From positions 1 through 16,677 of the forward strand of contig JABIUG010000206.1 of NCBI GenBank assembly GCA_018700655.1: a stretch of 16,677 nucleotides of DNA. Direction: 5' to 3'. The position numbers and the translations under genes are program-made. Under the pieces are notes generated by a model. That model worked only from the letters and a program-made list of their open reading frames with translations. It was not told the origin of the DNA and searched no databases. This document shows positions 1 through 8,201 of this stretch, in pieces. How positions within the stretch are numbered: position 1 is the first letter of the stretch; each line of letters begins with the position of its first letter. Source of the DNA: Rhodospirillaceae bacterium (GTDB lineage: Bacteria; Pseudomonadota; Alphaproteobacteria; SP197).

Positions 1-336
1 CCAGCCGCAGGGTCCCTTGGGCAGAAGGTCGCAGGAGCCCACGGGGAAGAAGCCGTAACCGTTGGCATGCTGCGCGGGCCGGCTTGAAAGTGCGGTATCA
101 TCGATGTCGAGCACCACGGCGAGTTGTTCGCCTTCGCCGGCCTGGGCGCTGCGGCTTTCGACCCAGACAATGCCGGACTGGATCGCTGTCTGGACATCGC
201 CGTCATAACTGCCGGAATCGAAGTAGTGGCTGATGTCGGCCTTGAGGTCGCTGAGGTTTTGCGGTTGTTCGGCTGTGGCCGAAATACTTGCCAGGCATGC
301 CGCAGTGATAACGCCGAATTTCCAGATCAAGTTCAT
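1..336 (-). CDS. Secreted HAD-type acid phosphatase, partial
   Basis: The reading frame starts at an ATG (336) and runs off the left edge after 112 codons, so only the N-terminal part is present. Residues 1 to about 22 form a signal peptide (basic residue, hydrophobic stretch, then an ISATA cleavage region), placing the protein in the periplasm. Residues 74-82 read VVLDIDDTA, the DxDxT motif of the HAD superfamily. D77 would be the nucleophile and D79 the acid/base. In secreted proteins of this layout the motif is typical of subfamily IIIB acid phosphatases (class B, class C, plant vegetative-storage-like), which hydrolyse phosphomonoesters. The gene begins 3 bases after the stop of the upstream haem-protein gene, so the two are very probably co-transcribed. 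The substrate is unknown, and the rest of the catalytic residues lie outside the window. Confidence 0.8.
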   Translation of the reverse strand, partial: MNLIWKFGVITAACLASISATAEQPQNLSDLKADISHYFDSGSYDGDVQTAIQSGIVWVESRSAQAGEGEQLAVVLDIDDTALSSRPAQHANGYGFFPVGSCDLLPKGPCGW

Positions 337-339
337 GGC

Positions 340-1575
340 TCAGTCCTCAGCTTCATTCGTGCCTGTGCTCTTGTAGTCCGCCGTGAGCAGGGAATAGAGG
401 AAATCCATCTTCATGTAGGTGCCCCAGCTATGGGCACCGGTGTCGGGCAGGACATACCATTCCGCCTGGGGTGCGCCGATGTAACCGGAGATGTGGCCGG
501 ATTCGGCGACAAAATTGGGTTCAAGCCGCATCACCGTGGGAAGTCCTGGGGGATGGTCGTCCTGCTCCGGGGTAAAGCGGTAGGTCGCGGCCTCGTTGAA
601 GTTGGGCCCGATGGTCGAGCGGCTATGGCAGGTCATGCATGAACTGGTGGTCTGCATGCCCTGCTCGATTTCCGAGTTTGCCAGCACAATGGGGCGACCA
701 TAATCGTCGGTGTAGTCAATCTGGGTGCCGCGCAGGCGGTAATGTTCCCAGGCGGTGCCTTCTAGGCCGATTCCGGCCGGGGCGGCTGTGCAGCCGACCG
801 GTTTGTCCGGGCAAGCGACCGCATCAACCGATGGAATGAGCCAGCCTTCGTCATAGTTGCCGCGCCGATAAGCGTTGTCTTCGTGTTCGAAGGTCGCCCA
901 GAACCAGTTAGGGAGAACCGCAGAGGTGAAGTGAAGCCCGGAAAGGCCATAGAGCCGCTCATCACCTTTGGAATCGGTAAAGATGTTCCACTTGTAGCGG
1001 GGTTTGTCGGCCTCGGTGATCTCGCGCCAGACCGCCTTCACTTCGATCGAATCGGTGGGAAAGCCGATCTCCGTGCCTGCATAGAACATCGCTTGCTGGC
1101 CATCGATCGAATAGAGCGCGTTGGCACTGATGTAGTCGAAGGTGGATTTGTTCATGCGCACCTCGACATTCTGTTCCTCGCCATGGCCCGGCCGCACCGG
1201 CTGGTCAGCCAACATCAGCTGTTGCTGTACCGGAATGCCCTCGCCGATCGCCCTGGTCCCGGAAAGCCCGATATCCTCCCAGCTTCCGGGATCAGGCGCG
1301 CCGGGAAGGAAAACTTCGGTCTTTTCGGCCCAGGTTTCCCACACGACCGGCCCGTCGGCGCCAAACCCGGCGTTTGTATCGGGCGCTTTGGCGTCAACAT
1401 CTGCCGGCCAGTTCAATGCGATAAACATCGTCCAGGCAAAGTGGTCGGGTTGGCCCAGCGCAAGATTGGCGTCACCTGGCGGCACCCAGGGTTCGGGCTC
1501 GTCCGCCTGCGTCACGTTTGAACAGATCAGCGCTACCGACAGAGCGGTAGCGACAGTCAGATAACGCAAGTCCAT
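340..1575 (-). CDS. Secreted protein with a single c-type haem motif
   Basis: A 411-residue protein with an N-terminal signal peptide (about residues 1-24, ending near VTQA). It carries one CxxCH motif, CMTCH at residues 313-317, so it probably binds one covalent haem in the periplasm. The rest does not look like a classical small cytochrome c. It has an aromatic-rich N-terminal half with FIALNWP (51-57) and VVWETW (77-82), and a WFWATFEHEDN stretch around 224-234. I recognise the general type (large, uncharacterised periplasmic proteins with one haem motif near the C-terminal third) but no named function. An electron-transfer or redox role is inferred only from the haem motif. It heads a two-gene unit with the HAD phosphatase 3 bases downstream, and is divergent from dusA across about 197 bases. 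No strong ribosome binding site precedes the ATG, so the start is chosen because it gives an intact signal peptide. Confidence 0.75.
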   Translation of the reverse strand: MDLRYLTVATALSVALICSNVTQADEPEPWVPPGDANLALGQPDHFAWTMFIALNWPADVDAKAPDTNAGFGADGPVVWETWAEKTEVFLPGAPDPGSWEDIGLSGTRAIGEGIPVQQQLMLADQPVRPGHGEEQNVEVRMNKSTFDYISANALYSIDGQQAMFYAGTEIGFPTDSIEVKAVWREITEADKPRYKWNIFTDSKGDERLYGLSGLHFTSAVLPNWFWATFEHEDNAYRRGNYDEGWLIPSVDAVACPDKPVGCTAAPAGIGLEGTAWEHYRLRGTQIDYTDDYGRPIVLANSEIEQGMQTTSSCMTCHSRSTIGPNFNEAATYRFTPEQDDHPPGLPTVMRLEPNFVAESGHISGYIGAPQAEWYVLPDTGAHSWGTYMKMDFLYSLLTADYKSTGTNEAED

Positions 1576-1772
1576 CCCGAATTCCCAACCCAGTTGTCCC
1601 GGTGATCGAGATTAGAGCCGTTTGTGCTTGGAGAAAACCTTCTGAACTGTCGTCCAGCAGGCGGGATCTGCAGGCGTTGCGGGGGCAGGGTGCCAAGGGC
1701 AGGGCGTATCGTTGGTTCCCGGCCTGGGCTGCGTGGCTTGATCTGGCCGTGATGGCAGAGTAGCTGGAGACT
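1576..1772. other. Intergenic region between divergent genes
   Basis: These 197 bases separate the haem-protein gene (minus) from dusA (plus) and must hold the promoters for both. I found no convincing -35/-10 pair, palindrome or RNA gene. Open frames that cross it on the minus strand are continuations of noncoding frames antisense to dusA. Confidence 0.4.
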
Positions 1773-2780
1773 ATGAACGCCTCGCCAACCCCGCACAGCC
1801 GTCGCCTTTCGGTCGCCCCCATGATGGATTGCACGGATCGCTACGATCGTGCCTTCCTGCGCTGTGTGACGCGCCGGACGTTGCTTTACACCGAGATGGT
1901 GGTGGCCGATGCGGTCATCCATGGCGACCGCGAACGGCTGCTGGGCTTTGATGTCGACGAGCATCCCATCGCAATGCAGCTTGGCGGATCCGATCCGGCG
2001 ACGCTGGCTGAGGCGACGCGGATTGCCGAGGGGTTCGGCTACGGTGAGGTGAACCTCAACGTCGGCTGCCCCAGCGACCGGGTGCAGTCGGGCCGCTTCG
2101 GGGCCAGCTTGATGGTCGAGCCTGATCTGGTGGCACGCTGCATCACGGCGATGCGCGAAGCGGTCATGATCCCGGTCACCGTGAAATGCCGCATCGGCAT
2201 CGATGATATGGACGATGAGGAAACGCTCCCAGCCTTTATCGGGAGAATAGCGCAGACCGGCTGTTCCAGCTTCACGGTGCATGCGCGCAAGGCCTGGCTC
2301 CAGGGGCTTTCGCCGAAGGAGAACCGGGAAATCCCGCCGCTGCGTTATGACGTGGTTTATGCCACCAAACAGCGGTTCCCGGATCTAGAAATCATCATCA
2401 ATGGCGGCATCCCGGATCTTGCGACAGCGCTGGAGTACCTTGAGCACGTCGATGGTGTGATGATCGGGCGCGCGGCCTATCACACGCCCCATGTCCTGGC
2501 CGAGGCGGATCACCTGTTCTTTGGCGAGCAGGCGGTCCCGCGTTCCCGCCGAGAGATCGTCGAGGCCTATCTGCCCTATCTCGAGCGACAGCTGGGGCAG
2601 GGTGTACCGCTCCACCGCATGACCCGCCACATGCTGGGCCTCTATCAGGGCCTGCCCGGCGCGCGCGCGTGGCGGCGGCACTTGTCAACACAGGCGCCCA
2701 AGCGTGGCGGCGATATCGGTGTCGTCGAAGAAGCGCTGGCTTTCGTCGAGCACGGCGAGGGGTTCGCCAAGAGCGCCTGA
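1773..2780 (+). CDS. dusA: tRNA-dihydrouridine(20/20a) synthase DusA
   Basis: A 335-residue FMN-dependent enzyme that reduces uridine to dihydrouridine in the D-loop of tRNA, using NADPH, in the cytoplasm. The N-terminal LSVAPMMDCTDR (12-23) is the family's flavin-binding strand. Residues 94-114 hold the signature NLNVGCPSDRVQSGRFG, in which C99 is the catalytic cysteine. VKCRIG (137-142) with K138, and TVHAR (168-172) with H170, contribute FMN and substrate contacts. INGGI (209-213) and GVMIGRAA (228-235) form the phosphate-binding end of the TIM barrel. The full motif set with the QSGRFGASLM variant and the length match DusA rather than DusB or DusC. A GGAG lies 3 bases before the ATG, a rather short spacing. 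The gene stands alone and converges on the VOC gene, 28 bases away. Confidence 0.93.
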   Translation: MNASPTPHSRRLSVAPMMDCTDRYDRAFLRCVTRRTLLYTEMVVADAVIHGDRERLLGFDVDEHPIAMQLGGSDPATLAEATRIAEGFGYGEVNLNVGCPSDRVQSGRFGASLMVEPDLVARCITAMREAVMIPVTVKCRIGIDDMDDEETLPAFIGRIAQTGCSSFTVHARKAWLQGLSPKENREIPPLRYDVVYATKQRFPDLEIIINGGIPDLATALEYLEHVDGVMIGRAAYHTPHVLAEADHLFFGEQAVPRSRREIVEAYLPYLERQLGQGVPLHRMTRHMLGLYQGLPGARAWRRHLSTQAPKRGGDIGVVEEALAFVEHGEGFAKSA

Positions 2781-2808
2781 TCCCAGGCGGTATCGATGAG
2801 GAACAGCG

Positions 2809-3195
2809 TTAAGACGTATGGCAGCAGGCCTGAAGTTTGTTGCCGTCGAGGTCGCGGACATAAGCGCCGTAATAGTGCTCGTGATAGTCCGGGCGAGGGC
2901 CGGGCGCACCTTCGTCAGCACCACCAGCAGCCAGGACGGCGGCATGGAAGGCGTCGACTGACCTGCGGTCGGGTGCAAGCAGGGCGACATGGGTGCCGTT
3001 GCCGACCGTCGCGGCCTTTCCATCGTATGGCAAACAGATGAAGAGCTGCGCCGGTTGTCTGGGTGGGCCATAAGCGACCAGCCCGTGTTCCAGCATGGTG
3101 AGGGTCCGCGCAAAACCCAAAGTCTTGAGGGTTGCGTCGTAGAATTCCGTAGCTTTATCCAGGTCGTTCGTACCCAGCGTAATGTGGCTGTACAT
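2809..3195 (-). CDS. VOC-superfamily (glyoxalase-like) protein
   Basis: A 128-residue single-domain protein of the vicinal oxygen chelate superfamily (glyoxalase I, dioxygenases, bleomycin-resistance-type proteins). It shows the two beta-alpha-beta-beta-beta halves: HITLGTNDLDKATEFYD at residues 4-20, and THVALLAPDRRSVDAFH at 68-84 with VRDLDGNKLQACCH at 113-126. Expected metal ligands are H4 and H69. At the position where many relatives have glutamate (as in GNKIE), this protein has Q122. A strong ribosome binding site, GGGGAGAG, ends 5 bases before the ATG. It is the last gene of the minus-strand operon, 26 bases after the kinase-lyase gene, so it may act on a product of that pathway. The exact reaction cannot be told from sequence. 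Confidence 0.82.
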   Translation of the reverse strand: MYSHITLGTNDLDKATEFYDATLKTLGFARTLTMLEHGLVAYGPPRQPAQLFICLPYDGKAATVGNGTHVALLAPDRRSVDAFHAAVLAAGGADEGAPGPRPDYHEHYYGAYVRDLDGNKLQACCHTS

Positions 3196-3200
3196 CGGTT

Positions 3201-3208
3201 CTCTCCCC
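3201..3208 (-). promoter_or_regulatory. Ribosome binding site of the VOC gene
   Basis: On the minus strand this reads GGGGAGAG, 5 bases before the ATG at 3195. It lies in the 26-base gap after the kinase-lyase stop, so the VOC gene has its own ribosome entry and need not rely on coupling. Confidence 0.6.
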
Positions 3209-3221
3209 GATTGTTATTGCA

Positions 3222-5594
3222 TCACATCTCCGACATGGCCTGATCCATGGCGGTGATCAGCGTGTCGGCGTTGTCGCGGCTGAACACCATGGGCGGGCGG
3301 ATCTTGAAGACATTGCCGTCATGGCCTTCGCGCCCGGTCAGCACGCCCAGTTCACGCATCCGGTTCATGATCGCGACCATGGTGTCGGCATCGGGCGTGC
3401 GTGTCTCGCGGTTGCTGACGATCTCGACACCGGTAACGAAGCCATGGCCGCGGACGTCACCGATGCATTCATGGCGTTCCATCAGTTCGCGCAGGCCTGC
3501 TTTCATGTGCTCGCTGGTGATGCGGCAGTGCTCCAGAAGATTTTCGTTCTCGATCACGTCGAGCACGGCAAGACCGGCGGCGCACGCCACAGGGTTGCCG
3601 CCGAAGGTGCTGAAAAGCCCCGTAGCCTCGGTAAAGGCATTCAGGATTTCGCGGCTTGTCACGACGACACCCAGCGGGAAGCCGTCACCGACCGGTTTTC
3701 CGATCGTGACGATGTCGGGTTTCATGCCGTGGTATTCGAAGCCCCACATATGCGTCCCCGGACGGCCGAAGCCGTATTGCACCTCATCGCCGATGATCAT
3801 GCCGCCTGCGGCACGGACCTTGGCCGCGACCTTCTTGAGGTATCCCTTGGGCACATCGGGAATGCCGTCGGAACAGAACGATGTATCGATCATGAAACAG
3901 GCAGTTCCAAAACCGGCCTGGTCGAGTTCGGCAATGGCGCGGTCGGCATCTGCTGCATACTTGTCAGCCAGACCTTTCTCGCCTTTGCGCCAGGGACCGC
4001 GATAGGTATCAGGTGGCGTCAATTGCGCGACATGGCCACCGGCACCGTGTCCGATGTTTTCGGGCGTAACAGGCGAAAGCGCAGCGATGGCTTCGGTGAT
4101 GCCGTGATAGGCCTCATGCATGACGATACCGCCACGCTTGCCCGTCAGCATGGTGCTCATCTGCCATGCAATGTCGTTGGCCTCGCTGCCGGAGTTGACC
4201 AGAACGCAGGCATTGAGGTGTGAGGGCATGGTGCCCTGAAGCCGCTCGGCATATTCGGCCAGGATTGAATAGACATAACGTGTGTTGGTACCCAGCGCCG
4301 AAGCCTGCCGCGTGATCGCGTTGACGACATGGGGATGGCAATGGCCCACGCTGGTGACGTTGTTGTAGGCATCGACAAAGGCCCGGCCGTTGGCGTCGTA
4401 GAGGATTGCACCTTCGCCACGCTCGACATGGAGCGGCTTCTTGTAGAAGAGGCTCAAGTGTTTGCCGAGGTACTTGTTGCGGCGCTTGAGCTGCGCCTTC
4501 AGGTCAGTGGCTTCGGGCGTGCTGACCGTGCCCTTCGCGCTGCGAGCCGGGAAACGCAGGGCATCGCGGAACATCGCGGTGCCGGCTTCGCGTCCAACCG
4601 TGAGGATTTTGTCGAGCGCATCGGTCGAGGTTTTCTCCAGGCCGGGCTGGTAGTCGGGCGAGCCCGTGCGCGCCACTGCGCGGCGTGCAACGATCGTTGC
4701 GGTCAGGGCAAACCGTGCGGCGATCATGTCGAACAGAACTTCGACTTCGTCTTCCATCAACGGCATGACCGAATCAAAACCCAGCGCGACATCGATGAAG
4801 GCGTTCATGGTATCATCGACCTCGAAGCCGAAACCGTCGGCCGCCATGGCGACCTCGGCGGCGATCGGACCATAGATCATGTCGCCGAAGTCGATCACGC
4901 CGGCCGCCGTGTCCGGCTTGGCGGGATCAACCACAACATTGGCCATGTTGGCGTCGTTATGGATGACCTGTCCGCGCAGATGGGTCCAGCGCGGCAGGAC
5001 ATGATCAATGAAACCATCCAGCGCCTTTTCGCAGAGCCTGCGGCGGTTGCGGTTCTTGATGTCGCCGGTGTGAATGCGCAGCGCGGGGGACTGCTTGATG
5101 TCCCAGACCAGGGTGTGGAGCGCGCTGGGGTGATAAAAACCCTGCAGGGCCTTGTCCAGGCGTGCAACCAGGGCGCCGGTGCTGTGGCGCAGATTTCGGT
5201 TGTCTTCGACCAGATGAAGGTCGGTGCCTGGAACCCAGCCCAGCAGTCGCACGATGCTGGTTCGCCCATCGGGCGCCTTGGCTCTGCCGAAGGGCAGGCC
5301 GCGTTTGGTCGGCACGACCTTGGGCACGAGCATGTCGGGGTCTGTTTGGGCGATATGGACCAGTGCCTTGGTCTGGAAATCGATCACGCCTTCATCTTCT
5401 TCCGGGTGGAAGAACTTAAGGACCCATGTGCCGTCGCCGTTGCGCAGGCGGAAATTGAGATCGCGATCAGAATCGAGAAATTTCAACTCGCCATCGATGC
5501 CAAACAGGCGACGCGCGATGCGGTGAACCTGGTCTTCTGGAAAGTCCGGCGTATCGCTGATGAGAAATTTGATGTCGCCGCTAGTGTCGTTCAT
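3222..5594 (-). CDS. Kinase-PLP ammoniophospholyase fusion
   Basis: A 790-residue two-domain fusion. The N-terminal half (to about residue 355) is an aminoglycoside-phosphotransferase-fold small-molecule kinase: VIHNDANMANVVV (about 211-223) holds the catalytic H-x-D with a downstream N, and VIDFGDM (about 233-239) is the metal-binding DFG-like motif. The C-terminal part (about 364-790) is a class III aminotransferase-fold PLP enzyme. IGKPVGDGFPLG contains the Schiff-base lysine, K633, and NSGSEANDIAWQ is the cofactor-phosphate region. In vertebrates separate homologues are hydroxylysine kinase and the phospholyases for 5-phosphohydroxylysine and phosphoethanolamine, and bacterial fusions of the two are known. 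The likely role is to phosphorylate an amino alcohol, then eliminate ammonia and phosphate to give an aldehyde. ATG 5594 (AAAGGG about 6 bases upstream) is preferred over an in-frame TTG at 5633, which lies almost against the ATPase stop. The exact substrate is open. Confidence 0.88.
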   Translation of the reverse strand: MNDTSGDIKFLISDTPDFPEDQVHRIARRLFGIDGELKFLDSDRDLNFRLRNGDGTWVLKFFHPEEDEGVIDFQTKALVHIAQTDPDMLVPKVVPTKRGLPFGRAKAPDGRTSIVRLLGWVPGTDLHLVEDNRNLRHSTGALVARLDKALQGFYHPSALHTLVWDIKQSPALRIHTGDIKNRNRRRLCEKALDGFIDHVLPRWTHLRGQVIHNDANMANVVVDPAKPDTAAGVIDFGDMIYGPIAAEVAMAADGFGFEVDDTMNAFIDVALGFDSVMPLMEDEVEVLFDMIAARFALTATIVARRAVARTGSPDYQPGLEKTSTDALDKILTVGREAGTAMFRDALRFPARSAKGTVSTPEATDLKAQLKRRNKYLGKHLSLFYKKPLHVERGEGAILYDANGRAFVDAYNNVTSVGHCHPHVVNAITRQASALGTNTRYVYSILAEYAERLQGTMPSHLNACVLVNSGSEANDIAWQMSTMLTGKRGGIVMHEAYHGITEAIAALSPVTPENIGHGAGGHVAQLTPPDTYRGPWRKGEKGLADKYAADADRAIAELDQAGFGTACFMIDTSFCSDGIPDVPKGYLKKVAAKVRAAGGMIIGDEVQYGFGRPGTHMWGFEYHGMKPDIVTIGKPVGDGFPLGVVVTSREILNAFTEATGLFSTFGGNPVACAAGLAVLDVIENENLLEHCRITSEHMKAGLRELMERHECIGDVRGHGFVTGVEIVSNRETRTPDADTMVAIMNRMRELGVLTGREGHDGNVFKIRPPMVFSRDNADTLITAMDQAMSEM

Positions 5595-5635
5595 GGCCGG
5601 CCCTTTGGAGATTGATGCCGGAGTTTGCCTCAACG

Positions 5636-6496
5636 CTAACCCCCAAGGAAGAGGCGACCGACCTCCGGGTCGTCAAGAAGTTCGCGGCCACGACCTGCCT
5701 TTGCAAGCTGGCCCGAGACCAGGACGTAGCCGATGTCGGCGAACTCCAGACCCTTCTTGGCGTTCTGTTCGACCATCACGATGGTCTTGCCGTCGGTTTT
5801 CTGCAGGTCTTCGAGAATTTCGAACACCATGTCGATGAAACGCGGCTCCAGACCGATCGAGGGTTCGTCGACCAGCAGAACCTGGGGTTCCATAATCAGC
5901 GCGCGGCTGATCTCGAGCAGGCGGCGTTCACCGCCCGACAGGTTGCCTGCTTTCTGGTGGCGTCGCTCGGCAAGGCGGCCGTAACGATCAAACACCATCG
6001 CGGCGGCCTGTTTGGCCTCGGCCGGGCGGTTCTTCAGAAAACCGCCCATCAACAGGTTTTCCTCGACGGTCATGTCGGGGAAGACGGAGTTGTCCTGCAG
6101 GATATAGGCGACGCCGGCGGTGGCGAGTTTCTGGTTCGAGGTCAGGCGCGTGACGTCATGGCCGCCCACGCTGATCGTGCCGCCCTGGACATCGGCAAAG
6201 CCGTAGATCGCATGCAGCACGGTCGACTTGCCGGCACCATTGGGGCCGATCAGGCAGAGCGACTGGCCCTTGCCGACCAGAAGGTCGAGGCCGTGGAGGA
6301 TTTCCATGCGGCCATATCCGGCAAGCAGGCCAGAGAGATCGACCGCGGTTTCCCTGCCGTCGGTCAACGCCATCAGGGCTTCGCGCGATGGTCCGGCATC
6401 CGCCTGACCGCGTGCGGCCTGTTCGACGGCATCGACCGACATCACGGTGTCGACCGAGCCCAGGCCGTAACCGCGGATCGGGTTCTTGTCGTTCAT
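5636..6496 (-). CDS. LivF-type ABC transporter ATPase
   Basis: A 286-residue cytoplasmic ATPase of the hydrophobic amino acid uptake (HAAT) family. It carries Walker A GPNGAGKST (84-92), Q-loop Q134, signature LSGGE (186-190) and Walker B VLLVDEP (206-212). The end of the domain has VEQNA where many ABC ATPases have a histidine switch, as is usual in the LivF branch. About 50 residues precede the normal start of the domain (DLSGLLAGYG), whereas LivF proteins usually begin near it. The extension is low in complexity and acidic. Its ATG overlaps the stop of the LivG-type gene by one base (TGATG), which supports this long start through translational coupling. M42 is an alternative start but has no clear ribosome binding site. 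It pairs with the LivG-type ATPase to drive the importer. Confidence 0.9.
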   Translation of the reverse strand: MNDKNPIRGYGLGSVDTVMSVDAVEQAARGQADAGPSREALMALTDGRETAVDLSGLLAGYGRMEILHGLDLLVGKGQSLCLIGPNGAGKSTVLHAIYGFADVQGGTISVGGHDVTRLTSNQKLATAGVAYILQDNSVFPDMTVEENLLMGGFLKNRPAEAKQAAAMVFDRYGRLAERRHQKAGNLSGGERRLLEISRALIMEPQVLLVDEPSIGLEPRFIDMVFEILEDLQKTDGKTIVMVEQNAKKGLEFADIGYVLVSGQLAKAGRGRELLDDPEVGRLFLGG

Positions 6497-7239
6497 CAGT
6501 GGCCGCCCAGATAGGCGTCGATCACGCGCTGGTCGCCCCGGATCTCGTCTGGTGTGCCGCTTGCGAGCAACTGACCATAGGCGAGACAGTGGATGTTCTG
6601 CGCCAGATTCATGATGACGCGCATGTTGTGTTCGATGACAAAGAGCGTGATGCCGAGGTTTTCATTGGCACGCTGCAGCCGTTCGATCAGGCCGTTGATC
6701 AGCGTTGGATTGATCCCGGCCGTGGGTTCGTCAAGCAGCAGCATCTTGGGGCGGATCATCAGGGCCATGGCGAACTCGAGCAGTTTTTGCTGTCCGAAAG
6801 AAAGATCGCCTGCCATCAGATGACGCTTGGAATGAAGGCCACAGAAATCGAGCAGGGCTTCGGCGCGGTCGCGGGTTTCCCCTGAAACCGGACGGAGCAG
6901 ATCCATCAGGCCGTAACCGGCATCGGCATAGCTGATCGCCATGTTCTGCATGCAGGTCATCTTGCCGAAGATACGGGTCTGCTGGAACGTGCGGATCATA
7001 CCCAGCCGGGCGATCTCGGGCACCCGCATGCGGGTGATTTCGCGGCCCTCGAAGGTGATCGAGCCGCTGTCGACGGGATGATGGCCGACCACGGAGTTGA
7101 ACAGCGTCGTCTTGCCCGAACCGTTGGGCCCGATCAGCCCGGTGATCGAACCCTGCGGCACGGAAAGCGAAACCGCTTCGTTGGCAACAATGCCGCCGAA
7201 GCGCTTGGAAATATCGGTGATGACAAGCTGATCGGTCAT
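6496..7239 (-). CDS. LivG-type ABC transporter ATPase
   Basis: A 247-residue ATPase, the usual length for LivG. Motifs are Walker A GPNGSGKTT (37-45), Q-loop at FQQTRIF (85-91), signature LSFGQ (146-150), Walker B MLLLDEP (166-172) and switch histidine H204 in VIEHN. The LSFGQ form of the signature and the long segment between the Q-loop and the signature are typical of the LivG branch. The gene overlaps the LivM-type permease by 4 bases (ATGA) at its start and the LivF-type gene by 1 base at its end, so the three are translated as a coupled set. It would form a heterodimeric motor with the LivF-type subunit on the inner membrane. Confidence 0.93.
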   Translation of the reverse strand: MTDQLVITDISKRFGGIVANEAVSLSVPQGSITGLIGPNGSGKTTLFNSVVGHHPVDSGSITFEGREITRMRVPEIARLGMIRTFQQTRIFGKMTCMQNMAISYADAGYGLMDLLRPVSGETRDRAEALLDFCGLHSKRHLMAGDLSFGQQKLLEFAMALMIRPKMLLLDEPTAGINPTLINGLIERLQRANENLGITLFVIEHNMRVIMNLAQNIHCLAYGQLLASGTPDEIRGDQRVIDAYLGGH

Positions 7240-8201
7240 GGGGTTTCAATCCGGTGGCCGAAACGTTCGGGCCAGCGTGCCCGCACCCAGCCCAGAATGC
7301 CCTGCGGGAAAAAGACCACGATGGCGACGATGATCAGACCCAGCGCGACACGTTGCCAGCCCAGCAGATAGGTCCAGAACAGCTCCTGAGTGACGTGAAA
7401 GACAAAGGCGCCCAGTACCGGACCCCAGAGGGTTCCCTTGCCGCCGAGAATGGCCATCAGGACCATCCAGACGCCGAAGGTCGCACCGGCAAATGCGGTA
7501 TCGCGCGGATCGATGAATCCCAGCATGTTTCCAGCGGCACCACCGCAAAGCCCGAGGAACAGGGCGGCCAGCATCCATGCCGCGACCTTGTAGAGATCGG
7601 TCTTGAGCCCGAGGGCTTCGGCCTTGTCCTCGTTGTCGCGGATGGCATTGAGCGCGAGACCGAACCGGGTGCGATAGACCAGCGCCAGCACGATGAAGCT
7701 GACCAGTGCGAGGCCAAAGAAGAGATAACCAAAGAAGATATAAGAGACGTCCGGTGCTGCCGGAAAGATCGGCGGCGACATGCCCGAACCCGCACCGATA
7801 AAACCCCAGCCACTGGCAAGTTCGCCTGCCGCGATGCCCAGGCCCAGGGTGGCGATGGCAAAGTAATGGCCGCGCATGCGCAGGATCATCGACCCCAGCA
7901 CGGCGGCGAGTGCCACGGCGATGACCGCACCAAGGCCCATGCCCAGGAACAGGCCCGGGAAGTAGTCGAGGCCGCCATCGCGCTGCAGCACGGCGGAGGC
8001 ATACATCCCGGTGCCAAAGAAGATGATGTTGCCAAAGGTGTTGTAGCCGGTCTGGCCGCCCATGATGTCCCAGGTCAGGGCAAACAGAACCATGATCCAG
8101 AGCATGGCGATCTGGGCGCGGAAGGCTGGAAAGATCAGCGGTGCGGCAATTGCGGCGGCGACGATCACGATCCCCAGGATGAGCTGACCGCGCCCGTTCA
8201 T
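7236..8201 (-). CDS. LivM-type ABC transporter permease
   Basis: A 321-residue inner-membrane permease with about nine to ten hydrophobic segments. The first is LILGIVIVAAAIAAPLIF near the N-terminus, and the last is LGLIIVAIVVFFPQGILG near the C-terminus. WDIMGGQTGYNTFGNIIFFG in the first third and LNAIRDNEDKAEALGL, a cytoplasmic coupling loop, in the second half are hallmarks of LivM. The open frame extends upstream, but that part is arginine-rich and antisense-like. The ATG at 8201 is chosen because it overlaps the LivH-type stop by 4 bases (ATGA) and gives the family's normal length. It makes the translocation pathway together with the LivH-type subunit. Confidence 0.93.
   Translation of the reverse strand: MNGRGQLILGIVIVAAAIAAPLIFPAFRAQIAMLWIMVLFALTWDIMGGQTGYNTFGNIIFFGTGMYASAVLQRDGGLDYFPGLFLGMGLGAVIAVALAAVLGSMILRMRGHYFAIATLGLGIAAGELASGWGFIGAGSGMSPPIFPAAPDVSYIFFGYLFFGLALVSFIVLALVYRTRFGLALNAIRDNEDKAEALGLKTDLYKVAAWMLAALFLGLCGGAAGNMLGFIDPRDTAFAGATFGVWMVLMAILGGKGTLWGPVLGAFVFHVTQELFWTYLLGWQRVALGLIIVAIVVFFPQGILGWVRARWPERFGHRIETP

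Noticed and set aside
4329..5615. A 428-codon plus-strand open frame antisense to the kinase-lyase fusion
   Set aside because: The minus-strand frame has complete kinase and PLP motifs. The plus-strand frame is low-information and has no recognisable domain, as expected from high GC third positions.
5595..5633. TTG start at 5633 for the kinase-lyase fusion
   Set aside because: It would begin inside the short gap next to the ATPase stop without a ribosome binding site. The ATG at 5594 has an AAAGGG upstream and gives a normal N-terminus.
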